DNA of 64,000 bases. It comes from Flavobacterium gilvum. Its GTDB lineage: Bacteria; Bacteroidota; Bacteroidia; Flavobacteriales; Flavobacteriaceae. The notes under the pieces are model-generated. The model was given only the letters and a program-made list of their open reading frames with translations. It had not been told where the DNA came from and ran no database searches. Shown piece after piece: positions 26,868-34,478 of this stretch. Location of the stretch: the NCBI RefSeq assembly GCF_001761465.1, contig NZ_CP017479.1, forward strand, positions 2,914,001 through 2,978,000. Reading direction: 5' to 3'. Both the position numbers and the translations under genes were made by a program. The first letter of the stretch is position 1. Each line of letters begins with the position of its first letter.

Positions 26868-27029
26868 CTATTGGTTTTCAGTATCATCAGAAGATTTACT
26901 CTCGTTGAACTTCTTTGTTATTTGCTTGAGTTTTTCTTTGCGTTCCACTTCGGCTTGCTTTGCTTTTGCCTGGGCTTTATGCAATTTATCGTTGTGTTTC
27001 TTTATGTTTTTTTCGTTGTTTCTGCCCAT
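26868..27029 (-). CDS. Small basic hypothetical protein (53 aa)
   Basis: A 53-residue lysine-rich protein beginning MGRNNEKNIKKHNDKLHKAQ and ending SSDDTENQ. Its ATG shares one base with the upstream stop (TAATG), a strong sign of translational coupling. The middle is an uninterrupted K/A/E/Q helix (AKAKQAEVERKEKLKQITKK), and the tail is acidic. It resembles small nucleic-acid-binding or ribosome-linked proteins by composition, but no function can be given. It is followed after 4 bp by the 76-residue gene. Confidence 0.65.
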   Translation of the reverse strand: MGRNNEKNIKKHNDKLHKAQAKAKQAEVERKEKLKQITKKFNESKSSDDTENQ

Positions 27030-27571
27030 TATATTTCTCTTTTTATTTCTTCCAATGTCTTATTGGTAAAAATTAGTTCCTCTATGATTTTCCTGCGTAA
27101 TTCATCAATATCCTCATACTCAAAATATTTGGCCCACGACGTTAATTCAAATAAATTCCGAATCTGTTTTATCCGTTTAGTGGTGGCAAAACTCGTTCTC
27201 AAAATAGCTTTCGAATCGTACTTTGGGTTGTTTCGATGCTGATAATTAACCGTTTTCTTCTCATAATTGGCTTCCAAATAATATAATTCTTCTTCCGCAT
27301 TATCGGGATAAAACTCATTCCAGCGAGCAAAACCAATTTTAAATTTCGACTCTGTTTCCTGCTCCATTGGCTCCAATCGCCATTTACTATTGGCCAAACG
27401 CCCCCAATGATTGGATAATCGATACATTCCTTCGGTTGTATAATAATATTTACTCCCAGACTGACTATCATATTGAACCGGCATTCCCGCAATCCGTTCT
27501 GGAAGCACTTCATGAAAAACACAAAATGTATTTTTGAATGATTTTGGACTCGGTCGAAATATTTTTTCCAT
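27029..27571 (-). CDS. Conserved hypothetical protein
   Basis: A 180-residue protein beginning MEKIFRPSPKSFKNTFC. The first part is PVQYDSQSGSKYYYTTEGMYRLSNHWGR, rich in aromatic residues and reminiscent of a small beta-rich nucleic-acid or peptide-binding domain; the C-terminus (ELRRKIIEELIFTNKTLEEIKREI) is helical. The frame extends 54 bp further upstream, but ATG 27571 is preferred. Its stop overlaps the ATG of the 53-residue gene. I recognise it only as a Flavobacteria-conserved protein of unknown role. Confidence 0.6.
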   Translation of the reverse strand: MEKIFRPSPKSFKNTFCVFHEVLPERIAGMPVQYDSQSGSKYYYTTEGMYRLSNHWGRLANSKWRLEPMEQETESKFKIGFARWNEFYPDNAEEELYYLEANYEKKTVNYQHRNNPKYDSKAILRTSFATTKRIKQIRNLFELTSWAKYFEYEDIDELRRKIIEELIFTNKTLEEIKREI

Positions 27572-27639
27572 AGTGCAAAGGTAACCACAAACAACAGTTT
27601 CCACCAAATATATATACTTATCCAATTATTATGGGGTGC

Positions 27640-27700
27640 CCCCGTTGCAAAAATGGGCTTACTGACAGTGCCGCTTATACAGCCCATTCTTGCAACGGGG
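27640..27700. repeat. GC-rich 20-bp hairpin in a 295-bp spacer
   Basis: CCCCGTTGCAAAAATGGGCT (27640-27659) pairs with 27681-27700 apart from one mismatch, with a 21-nt loop. It is followed by a GGGCTATCCGCGCTACTTC stretch of unusually high GC for this genome. The rest of 27572-27866 holds nothing I can assign. Confidence 0.65.
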
Positions 27701-27866
27701 TCGGGCTATCCGCGCTACTTCGGTAGCTAGCTCCTATCCCTCACCCAGCTCGCAATCGTGTTTTAGTTTAAAAAGAAAATTTCCATTTCCCGAAAAACAT
27801 TTCAACTCCAAATCCCAATAAATTAGCTAACTTTGTCCCCAGAAATACATTTAAAATAAACAGATT

Positions 27867-28109
27867 ATGACCAAAGCATCAGAAACAAAAATGTTACAAA
27901 AAGGCGTTTTTACAGGAGTAATGGAGCAGGATGAAAACAAAAACTTCTTTTGTGGTGAATATTTATTAGATTTCAAAATGGCTCAGAAATTCAACCTTGG
28001 CGATTGGATTACCATAAAAAGTGTCATCGAAAATCCAAGTGATATCAGTTATAACAAATATCCAAAAAAATCCAAAAACTTCGACAAAGCAAATAATAAG
28101 CCTGAATAA
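27867..28109 (+). CDS. Small hypothetical protein
   Basis: An 80-residue protein starting MTKASETKMLQKGVFTGVMEQ, with a central FCGEYLLDFKMAQKFNLGDWITIKSVIENP and a basic lysine-rich tail. The centre reads like a small beta-barrel domain. I do not recognise the family. It stands alone on the plus strand, 170 bp before the DnaJ/KTSC gene. Confidence 0.5.
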   Translation: MTKASETKMLQKGVFTGVMEQDENKNFFCGEYLLDFKMAQKFNLGDWITIKSVIENPSDISYNKYPKKSKNFDKANNKPE

Positions 28110-28201
28110 CAGATTCTTAGAGAGTTGAAATAATTCAAAAATCAAAAAAGCTCTTTTTTTGATTTTTTTTTAGCCCAAAACTAAAAAGTTAAAAAAAAGT
28201 G

Positions 28202-28209
28202 TACCTTTG
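28202..28209 (+). promoter_or_regulatory. -7 box of the DnaJ/KTSC gene
   Basis: TACCTTTG matches TAnnTTTG and lies 70 bp before ATG 28280. The leader after it holds a small inverted repeat AACCAAA/TTTGGTT. Confidence 0.55.
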
Positions 28210-28279
28210 CAAAAAATTGTCAAAATCCAACCAAAATTAATTTGGTTTTATTGTAAAAGACAAGCAGTTAACCTTATTT

Positions 28280-28720
28280 ATGAAAAAAATAGTTGAATAC
28301 CGAAAACTACTTAATGTAGAGAAAACAGTAGAGCTTAAAGAATTGAAAACCATCTATCGCAACGCGATGAAAGATGCGCATCCTGATAAATTTCAAGGTG
28401 ATGATGCTGGTTTAAAAGCAGCAGAAGAAAACAGTAAAAAAATAATTGAAGCCTACCACTTTTTGGTTAGCATCAATCCAGAAACAATCAAACAACTTTT
28501 GCCTGAATATACTGAAACAACTTCAACTCAAACTATTACAGATTACAAATTTGTAGACGGAAGGTTGATTGTTAATTTCTCAAACGGAAGTGTTTACGAA
28601 TATATTAGCGTACCAAAAGCTACTTATGTAAAAATGGTAAATGCAGATTCTCCTAACAGATTTGCAAAAAGACATATCCTTAATTCTTATCCTTGGAGAA
28701 AAACAACAAACCAAGAATAG
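28280..28720 (+). CDS. DnaJ-like / KTSC-domain protein
   Basis: A 146-residue two-domain protein. Residues 1-65 resemble a J domain: helix II TIYRNAMKDAHPDKF contains HPD at 34-36, and ENSKKIIEAYHFLV is helix III. Residues about 85-140 match the KTSC domain (YKFVDGRLIVNFSNGSVYEYISVP, given here in parts: DYKFVDGRL and VYEYISVP), a short domain often attached to lysyl-tRNA synthetase or phage proteins. J domains stimulate DnaK; whether this one does is not known. A terminator follows directly. Confidence 0.8.
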   Translation: MKKIVEYRKLLNVEKTVELKELKTIYRNAMKDAHPDKFQGDDAGLKAAEENSKKIIEAYHFLVSINPETIKQLLPEYTETTSTQTITDYKFVDGRLIVNFSNGSVYEYISVPKATYVKMVNADSPNRFAKRHILNSYPWRKTTNQE

Positions 28721-28737
28721 ATTAAAAATATTTTCTT

Positions 28738-28773
28738 CAAAAAGCACTCTTTCCTAAGGGTGCTTTTTTTTTG
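28738..28773 (+). terminator. Terminator after the DnaJ/KTSC gene
   Basis: AAAAGCACTC pairs with GGGTGCTTTT around a short loop and is followed by a run of T. Confidence 0.8.
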
Positions 28774-28898
28774 GGGTCGAAAAAATAATAATTTGCTCAA
28801 AAGACCAAATATCAAAATTACAGGTAATTGCTATTTATTTAATAAGTTTTTTATTAAATTTGTTTTGCCCAAATTAATCAAACCTAACCCCTATAAAA

Positions 28899-29135
28899 AT
28901 GAACGACCAAATTAATTGGTACAAGAGGCAATACAAAAACGCCCTTAAAACCTACGAAAAGCTAAAAACTACAAAAGAAGAAATTGATCTTAAATTGGAA
29001 TCAAATCCTGTTTGTTCCCATCTCCACAAAGATTTAAGAGACGTAAATTTAGATATTACAATCACCTTAAATGAGATTGAACATATTGAATCCCATATCT
29101 TCAAATCGACTTCCCAGAAAAGTAATCATCTATAA
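28899..29135 (+). CDS. Small helical hypothetical protein
   Basis: A 78-residue protein, MNDQINWYKRQYKNALKTYEK at the start, predicted to be two long helices (coiled coil) separated near NPVCSHLHKD. No catalytic motif is visible. I do not recognise it. It is isolated between two terminated genes; the spacer 29136-29331 holds the promoter of the next gene. Confidence 0.45.
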   Translation: MNDQINWYKRQYKNALKTYEKLKTTKEEIDLKLESNPVCSHLHKDLRDVNLDITITLNEIEHIESHIFKSTSQKSNHL

Positions 29136-29274
29136 ATTTATTTCATGAATACTTTTTCAATATACCACAAGTGTTAAATAACTAAGCTTTAAAAAAATAC
29201 AAAAATTTAAAAGCTGTTTTTTAAACTACTTGTAATAACTATAAATTATAACATAAATTTAGGCACTAAAGTTA

Positions 29275-29303
29275 TTGTTAATTTATAAATTTAAATACTT
29301 TTG
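29275..29303 (+). promoter_or_regulatory. Promoter of the DUF4369-thioredoxin gene
   Basis: TTG (29275-29277), an 18-nt spacer and TACTTTTG (29296-29303) fit the Bacteroidetes promoter, with the ATG 29 bp downstream. Confidence 0.6.
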
Positions 29304-29331
29304 TAACCTTAAAAACAATTAACTAATAAAA

Positions 29332-30492
29332 ATGAAAAAAATTATTTTATTTCTTACTGCTACAGCATTACTTACTTCTTGTAGCAAAGACAAGTACACT
29401 GTATCTGGTGTTGCCACAGGATTTGAAAACGGAAAAACTGTGATTATGGAAACTCAAGACGAGAAAGGTTTCGGATTGATTGCTGTGGACACTGTAAAAA
29501 TAGAAAATGGTAAATTTGAAATTAAAGGAAAAGCCGTAGAGCCTGCTTTCCATACTTTGCAAATTGAAGGTGTTCAGGGAAAAATTCCTTTCATCTTAGA
29601 AAATGGAGACATTACAATCGTTGTAAACAAAGATACAATTCAAAAATCTAAAGTTTCTGGTTCATACAATAATGATGAGTATGTAAAATTCAACGAAGAG
29701 ATGATCAAAATCCAAAAACCTTTAATGGATTTTCAAACTGCTAATATGCAAAAAATGCAAATGGCTCAACAAGCAAAAGATACAGCTACTATCAACGGTT
29801 TGATGAAAGAGTACACTAAAATCCAAAGTGAAATTGGAAACGCTTCAAAAACAAAATATGTAGATTACGCAAATACACATCCAAAAGCGTTAATCAGTGC
29901 GTTAATTATCCAATCAATGACTAATGATCCATCTGTAGATTCTAAAAAAATTGAAACTATGTACAATGGACTTGACGAATCTTTGAAAAATTCTAAACCA
30001 GGTAAAGCAATCAAATTAAAAATTGCTCAGCTTAAAATCCCAACTGTAGGTGCTTCAGCAGCTCCAGGTGCCCCTGCTACTAAATGAAGAACAGATTTCT
30101 CGGCTCCTAATCCACAAGGGAAAACAGTTTCTCTTAAGGAAAGTCTGGGAAAAGTTACAATAGTAGATTTTTGGGCTTCTTGGTGTGGTCCTTGCCGAAG
30201 AGAAAATCCGAATGTAGTTGCTATTTATAATGAATTACATTCAAAAGGCCTTAACATAGTAGGTGTTTCTCTTGACGATGATCCTGTAAAATGGAAAGAA
30301 GCTATTGCAAAAGATAAATTGATTTGGACTCAGGTTTCCAATCTAAAAGGTTGGGAAGATCCAATTGCAAAGCAATACATGGTTGAATCAATTCCTGCCA
30401 CTTTTGTTCTTGATCAGTCAGGAAATGTAGTAGCACAAGGATTGAGAGGCGATGAATTAAAAGCAAAAATCATTGAATTACTAGGAAAATAA
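29332..30492 (+). pseudogene. DUF4369-thioredoxin lipoprotein split by an in-frame TGA
   Basis: One reading frame with a single TGA at 30085-30087 (codon 252). The N-terminal part is a lipoprotein (LLTSC near 13-17) with a DUF4369 domain (VSGVATGFENGKTVIM...) and a helical linker ending GASAAPGAPATK. The frame then continues RTDFSAPNPQGKTVSL and a TlpA-like thioredoxin with FWASWCGPCR (active CxxC) and SIPATFVLDQSGNVV, ending at TAA 30492. The combined length of 386 residues matches the family, a periplasmic thiol-disulfide protein. One base change (for example GGA to TGA) would explain it; a sequencing error or read-through is possible too. Confidence 0.82.
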
Positions 30493-30514
30493 CCCTTTTT
30501 AGTATTTAAAATAA

Positions 30515-30545
30515 AAAACTCTCCCTCGTGGAGAGTTTTTATTTT
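30515..30545 (+). terminator. Terminator after the thioredoxin gene
   Basis: AAAAACTCTC pairs with GAGAGTTTTT around a CCTCGTG loop and is followed by an A/T-rich tail. Confidence 0.8.
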
Positions 30546-30595
30546 ATTCAATTCCAATGTATTAAAAATTATATTAAAATAAAGTGCAAAAAAAG

Positions 30596-30626
30596 TTTGT
30601 ATAACTAAAAACAGTCTCTATATTTG
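30596..30626 (+). promoter_or_regulatory. tRNA-Tyr promoter
   Basis: TTTG (30596-30599), a 19-nt spacer and TATATTTG (30619-30626) form an ideal Bacteroidetes promoter, 40 bp before the tRNA. Confidence 0.8.
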
Positions 30627-30666
30627 CACCCGGTTAACGCAATAAGCGCTACCAAATACAAGGCTT

Positions 30667-30747
30667 GGGAAGATACTCAAGCGGCCAACGAGGACGGACT
30701 GTAAATCCGTTGTGAAAACTTCGCAGGTTCGAATCCTGCTCTTCCCA
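30667..30747 (+). tRNA. tRNA-Tyr (GTA)
   Basis: Acceptor GGGAAGA pairs with TCTTCCC, the anticodon loop CTGTAAA gives GTA (Tyr), there is a long variable arm as expected for a class II tRNA, and the T-loop GGTTCGAATCC is intact. The discriminator is A and the CCA is not encoded. A T-rich hairpin terminator follows at about 30749-30782. Confidence 0.97.
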
Positions 30748-30748
30748 C

Positions 30749-30782
30749 AAAAACGCTTCAAGAAATTGGAGCGTTTTTTTTT
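30749..30782 (+). terminator. Terminator after tRNA-Tyr
   Basis: AAAACGCT and AGCGTTTT pair around a 12-nt loop, then T8. Confidence 0.8.
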
Positions 30783-30797
30783 ACTTTTAGTTTAAAA

Positions 30798-30836
30798 AAA
30801 ATCCCATCTCATTTTTTCAAATAAGATGGGATTTAT
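30798..30836 (-). terminator. Stranded terminator of the SIMPL gene
   Basis: AAATCCCATCT and AGATGGGATTT pair; on the minus strand the hairpin is followed by T8, so it terminates minus-strand transcripts. The nearest minus-strand host gene is the SIMPL gene 3 kb away, with the IS dimer in between, so the insertion separated them. Confidence 0.7.
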
Positions 30837-30888
30837 ATGGGATCAATCCTAAAACGGATCAATCCTAAAACCTGTGGGGAAGTAAAAT

Positions 30889-31707
30889 TTATGCATAGAT
30901 ATTGGTTAGCCTGAAAAGGAAGAATCCAATGTTTCTAACCCCTCTAAATTGAGATCTAAACGCTTTTATTTTTGCATTAAAAGATTCAGCTGAAGCATTG
31001 GTACTTCTGTTATCAAAATAATTCAAGATTGTTTGATAGTGATTCTCTATTGATCGTGAGATTGTGTTAAAGGATTTAAATCCGGATTGATTTACTTTCT
31101 CGTGCCATTTAGCCAATCTTGAGAGTCCAATAATTTTATTCTGTGTATTCTCGAAGATGTTTCTTAAGTCTTGAGCTAATTCATATGCTTTTTGGATTTC
31201 AGGATATAAATCGAACAATAATATAGCTCTAATTATTTGGCTTTTTGACCATTTAGACTTGTTTTTGTTGAGAAAGTGCCGGCTTCTGGCTAATAATTAC
31301 TTATTGGTATCTCCATTTGATAACATTTGAGATTCGTACTTAATTTTACTGCTTTTAGCCTTCTCAATAGCTTCGTTTTCTAGGTCTATCGCTTGCCAAC
31401 GGTATTTTATTCTGATTTCTTGTAAAGCGTCTAGTGCTAGTTTTTGAACATGGAAACGGTCGGTGACTTGAATTGCATTTGGAAAACATTTCTTGGCTAT
31501 TAATCCCATATTTGCTGCCATATCCAAAGTAATTTCTTTGACTTGCTTGCGCTGTTTGATTGGGATTTGTTCAATGAAAGATATTACCGTTTCCGCTTTA
31601 GTTCCAGCAATCATAGCAACTATGGTTCCTTTTCTTCCTTTAGCCGCTTTGTTGGTTACAACGGTATATAGTTCGCCATTGGAAAGGGAAGTTTCATCTA
31701 TTGACAA
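30889..31707 (-). pseudogene. Transposase catalytic part, copy 1 (nonsense mutation)
   Basis: The DDE catalytic part of the ISL3-type transposase in copy 1. It is the same length as in copy 2 (272 codons) but TAA replaces CAA (change at 31299) after GDTNK, leaving 136 residues and then 135 more in frame. Motifs are SIDETSLS (first Asp), TLDMAAN (second Asp), VTDRFHVQK and AESFNAKIK (Glu). No transposition from this copy is expected unless read-through occurs. The open frame upstream of the TTG extends to about 31880 without a start codon, so it normally depends on frame-shifting from the N-terminal part. Confidence 0.85.
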
Positions 31708-31852
31708 GCGTTTGCCTATGTTTTGGGGAAAGAGAAGCCATTTTTCCGCATGTTTGAGTTGATCCCAAGCTTTGAAATTACTTAAAAACTCTTTGTATTG
31801 ATATTGTAAATTTCTACCTGAAACTCCATAGAAAGAGGCAATGGCATTACAA

Positions 31853-32224
31853 TCATTTGGTTTGGAATCTATTGATCTCTTTTAAAAAAGACGCAAACTC
31901 TTGTGTTACTCGAGTGCCGTCCGCTACTAAACTCCAATCTCTAAACGCCACTTTTCCAGTGTCTTGGTTAAGCCATCTTCTGCGAGTGATATGCAAATAC
32001 ACTTGGTGTCCTCGGATAGGAAAATCCTGCACCGTTATCTCATCAAAGAATCCTTTTGAACTTAATTTAGACGCCCTGTATTCTTTAGGAACTGAATTAA
32101 TCTCTCTAAGGTACAGATGAAGTATCTCATCTCCTTTTTCATAAGAAGTAAGTTCAAAATAATCTACAATTATTTCAGGTAATAACAATTTAAGTAAGTC
32201 GATAAAGGAATCTTGCATTGGCAT
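31853..32224 (-). CDS. Transposase N-terminal part, copy 1
   Basis: A 123-residue N-terminal part of the ISL3/ISAon1-type transposase, MPMQDSFIDLLKLLLPEIIV at the start. It carries the region that in relatives binds the IS ends (SSKGFFDEITVQDFPIRG, then VYLHITRRRWLNQ). The reading frame crosses a T6A4 run and ends at TGA 31853, in a different frame from the catalytic part. In related elements, one polypeptide or a frame-shift product is thought to be active. Confidence 0.8.
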   Translation of the reverse strand: MPMQDSFIDLLKLLLPEIIVDYFELTSYEKGDEILHLYLREINSVPKEYRASKLSSKGFFDEITVQDFPIRGHQVYLHITRRRWLNQDTGKVAFRDWSLVADGTRVTQEFASFLKEINRFQTK

Positions 32225-32310
32225 ATAATATGAAATGACAAATGTCTAGATTTTTAAATTTCTCCACAACTTTTCGTCTTGATCCCCTAAAACCTGTGGG
32301 GAAGTAAAAT

Positions 32311-33129
32311 TTATGCATAGATATTGGTTAGCCTGAAAAGGAAGAATCCAATGTTTCTAACCCCTCTAAATTGAGATCTAAACGCTTTTATTTTTGCATT
32401 AAAAGATTCAGCTGAAGCATTGGTACTTCTGTTATCAAAATAATTCAAGATTGTTTGATAGTGATTCTCTATTGATCGTGAGATTGTGTTAAAGGATTTA
32501 AATCCGGATTGATTTACTTTCTCGTGCCATTTAGCCAATCTTGAGAGTCCAATAATTTTATTCTGTGTATTCTCGAAGATGTTTCTTAAGTCTTGAGCTA
32601 ATTCATATGCTTTTTGGATTTCAGGATATAAATCGAACAATAATATAGCTCTAATTATTTGGCTTTTTGACCATTTAGACTTGTTTTTGTTGAGAAAGTG
32701 CCGGCTTCTGGCTAATAATTGCTTATTGGTATCTCCATTTGATAACATTTGAGATTCGTACTTAATTTTACTGCTTTTAGCCTTCTCAATAGCTTCGTTT
32801 TCTAGGTCTATCGCTTGCCAACGGTATTTTATTCTGATTTCTTGTAAAGCGTCTAGTGCTAGTTTTTGAACATGGAAACGGTCGGTGACTTGAATTGCAT
32901 TTGGAAAACATTTCTTGGCTATTAATCCCATATTTGCTGCCATATCCAAAGTAATTTCTTTGACTTGCTTGCGCTGTTTGATTGGGATTTGTTCAATGAA
33001 AGATATTACCGTTTCCGCTTTAGTTCCAGCAATCATAGCAACTATGGTTCCTTTTCTTCCTTTAGCCGCTTTGTTGGTTACAACGGTATATAGTTCGCCA
33101 TTGGAGAGGGAAGTTTCATCTATTGACAA
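32311..33129 (-). CDS. Transposase catalytic part, copy 2
   Basis: An intact 272-residue DDE catalytic part identical to copy 1 except for the nonsense position. Catalytic blocks are SIDETSLS, TLDMAAN and AESFNAKIK, and RSQFRGVRNIGFFLFRL follows. The annotated start is a TTG; the open frame extends upstream to a TAA at 33304-33306, which in this copy is the in-frame stop of the N-terminal part. So in copy 2 both parts are in one frame separated by one stop, unlike in copy 1. Confidence 0.85.
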   Translation of the reverse strand: MSIDETSLSNGELYTVVTNKAAKGRKGTIVAMIAGTKAETVISFIEQIPIKQRKQVKEITLDMAANMGLIAKKCFPNAIQVTDRFHVQKLALDALQEIRIKYRWQAIDLENEAIEKAKSSKIKYESQMLSNGDTNKQLLARSRHFLNKNKSKWSKSQIIRAILLFDLYPEIQKAYELAQDLRNIFENTQNKIIGLSRLAKWHEKVNQSGFKSFNTISRSIENHYQTILNYFDNRSTNASAESFNAKIKAFRSQFRGVRNIGFFLFRLTNIYA

Positions 33130-33303
33130 GCGTTTGCCTATATTTTGGGGAAAGAGAAGCCATTTTTCCGCATGTTTGAGTTGATCCCAAGCTTTGAAAT
33201 TACTTAAAAACTCTTTGTATTGATATTGTAAATTTCTACCTGAAACTCCATAGAAAGAGGCAATGGCATTACAATCATTTGGTTTGGAATCTATTGATCT
33301 CTT

Positions 33304-33642
33304 TTAAAAAAAAGACGCAAACTCTTGTGTTACTCGAGTGCCGTCCGCTACTAAACTCCAATCTCTAAACGCCACTTTTCCAGTGTCTTGGTTAAGCCAT
33401 CTTCTGCGAGTGATATGCAAATACACTTGGTGTCCTCGGATAGGAAAATCCTGCACCGTTATCTCATCAAAGAATCCTTTTGAACTTAATTTAGACGCCC
33501 TGTATTCTTTAGGAACTGAATTAATCTCTCTAAGGTACAGATGAAGTATCTCATCTCCTTTTTCATAAGAAGTAAGTTCAAAATAATCTACAATTATTTC
33601 AGGTAATAACAATTTAAGTAAGTCGATAAAGGAATCTTGCAT
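33304..33642 (-). CDS. Transposase N-terminal part, copy 2
   Basis: The N-terminal part in copy 2, starting MQDSFIDLLK at ATG 33642 (a GTG further upstream at 33690 is in frame because of a 1-bp deletion relative to copy 1). It ends at TAA 33304 after FASFF because the T/A run has eight T on the coding strand rather than six. The frame then matches the catalytic part directly. Confidence 0.75.
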   Translation of the reverse strand: MQDSFIDLLKLLLPEIIVDYFELTSYEKGDEILHLYLREINSVPKEYRASKLSSKGFFDEITVQDFPIRGHQVYLHITRRRWLNQDTGKVAFRDWSLVADGTRVTQEFASFF

Positions 33643-33755
33643 TGCATATAATATGAAATGACAAATGTCTAGATTTTTAAATTTCTCCACAACTTTTCGT
33701 CTTGATCCATTTATATATTTTGCCCTATCGTAACATATTGACGTTAAATATAGGC

Positions 33756-34448
33756 TTAATCCAGCTTGAAGCTCACACTTACGTTGGCTGTGATTTCAAT
33801 TTCTCCTGCTGCCATCGTTTCTCTAGGAGCAGCATCATTCATAGATTCAGTTTTCATTGCCCTCATGGCATATACAGGCTGGGGATAATAGGTTTGCGAA
33901 TTATCGGCTATTGTTATCGCTGCTCCTACTTTTTGTCCAAGAACAGATACATAATCCTCCGCTTTTATTTTGGCTTCTTTCATCGCCAATTTACGAGCTT
34001 CGGATTGAAATTGTGCCAATTTAGAAGATTGGAAAGTAACATTATCAATTCTGTTGATTCCTTTATCAACCAACCCCTCCATAAGCTCATCGTACTTTGA
34101 CAAATCCTTCAATAAGATTTCTACGGTTTGCGTTGCATTATAACTACTTTTCTTTTTTTCATAATCATATTGAGGATTTAGTGAAACCCTTTTTGTCTTG
34201 TAATCCGTTGGGGCTAAATCCATGCTTTTAACTAATTTCAAAACCGCTTCCATCTGTTGGTCATTTTGTTTTTTTACGTCTTTGGCGTTAGTTCCTTTGG
34301 TTTCAACAGTTGCCAAAATAAGTACCTGATCGGGAGCTATTTTTACTTTCCCTTCTCCGGTAACGCTTATTTGAGGAATTGGTTTGATTTCTTGGCTATG
34401 CGCCATAACTGTAAAAAGGCAGATAAGGAAGAAAATTGATTTTTTCAT
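33756..34448 (-). CDS. SIMPL-domain (DUF541) protein
   Basis: A 230-residue exported protein. The signal peptide is MKKSIFFLICLFTVMAHSQ, then a SIMPL/DUF541 domain: ISVTGEGKVKIAPDQVLILA (32-51), KKQNDQQMEAVL (66-77), a YKTKRVSL block, DVTFQSSKLAQFQSEA-like helix and VSVSFKL at the end. These periplasmic or outer-membrane-linked proteins are widespread (for example BP26 and YggE) with oxidative-stress links. The IS dimer ends 48 bp from its stop and separates it from its terminator. It is 30 bp after the rhomboid gene. Confidence 0.87.
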   Translation of the reverse strand: MKKSIFFLICLFTVMAHSQEIKPIPQISVTGEGKVKIAPDQVLILATVETKGTNAKDVKKQNDQQMEAVLKLVKSMDLAPTDYKTKRVSLNPQYDYEKKKSSYNATQTVEILLKDLSKYDELMEGLVDKGINRIDNVTFQSSKLAQFQSEARKLAMKEAKIKAEDYVSVLGQKVGAAITIADNSQTYYPQPVYAMRAMKTESMNDAAPRETMAAGEIEITANVSVSFKLD

Positions 34449-34478
34449 GACATTGATGTTTATAGATTAAAATTGATT

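Larger units (their letters stand above)
30839..33708 (-). mobile_element. Head-to-tail dimer of an ISL3-type IS (ISAon1-like)
   Basis: Two copies of one element (30856-32285 and 32286-33708, about 1.42 kb each) differ at only about five positions. Outer ends are inverted: GGATCAAnnnnnAAAnnTGTGGnGAA on the left and the reverse complement on the right. ATTTATAT is duplicated at 30831-30838 and 33709-33716, an 8-bp target duplication as usual for ISL3. The left outer end has a tandem 16-bp repeat (30840-30855, 30856-30871), and the inner junction lacks about 8 bp of one terminus. The dimer therefore seems to have inserted or duplicated as a unit. Confidence 0.85.

Noticed and set aside
26856..27242. 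A 128-residue frame on the plus strand opposite the small-gene cluster
   Set aside because: It overlaps three minus-strand genes that are coupled and better supported; its F/V/I-rich translation is the mirror of their lysine-rich codons.
30085..30087. TGA read as selenocysteine
   Set aside because: It is in a linker and not at the WCGPC site, and no SECIS-like hairpin follows.
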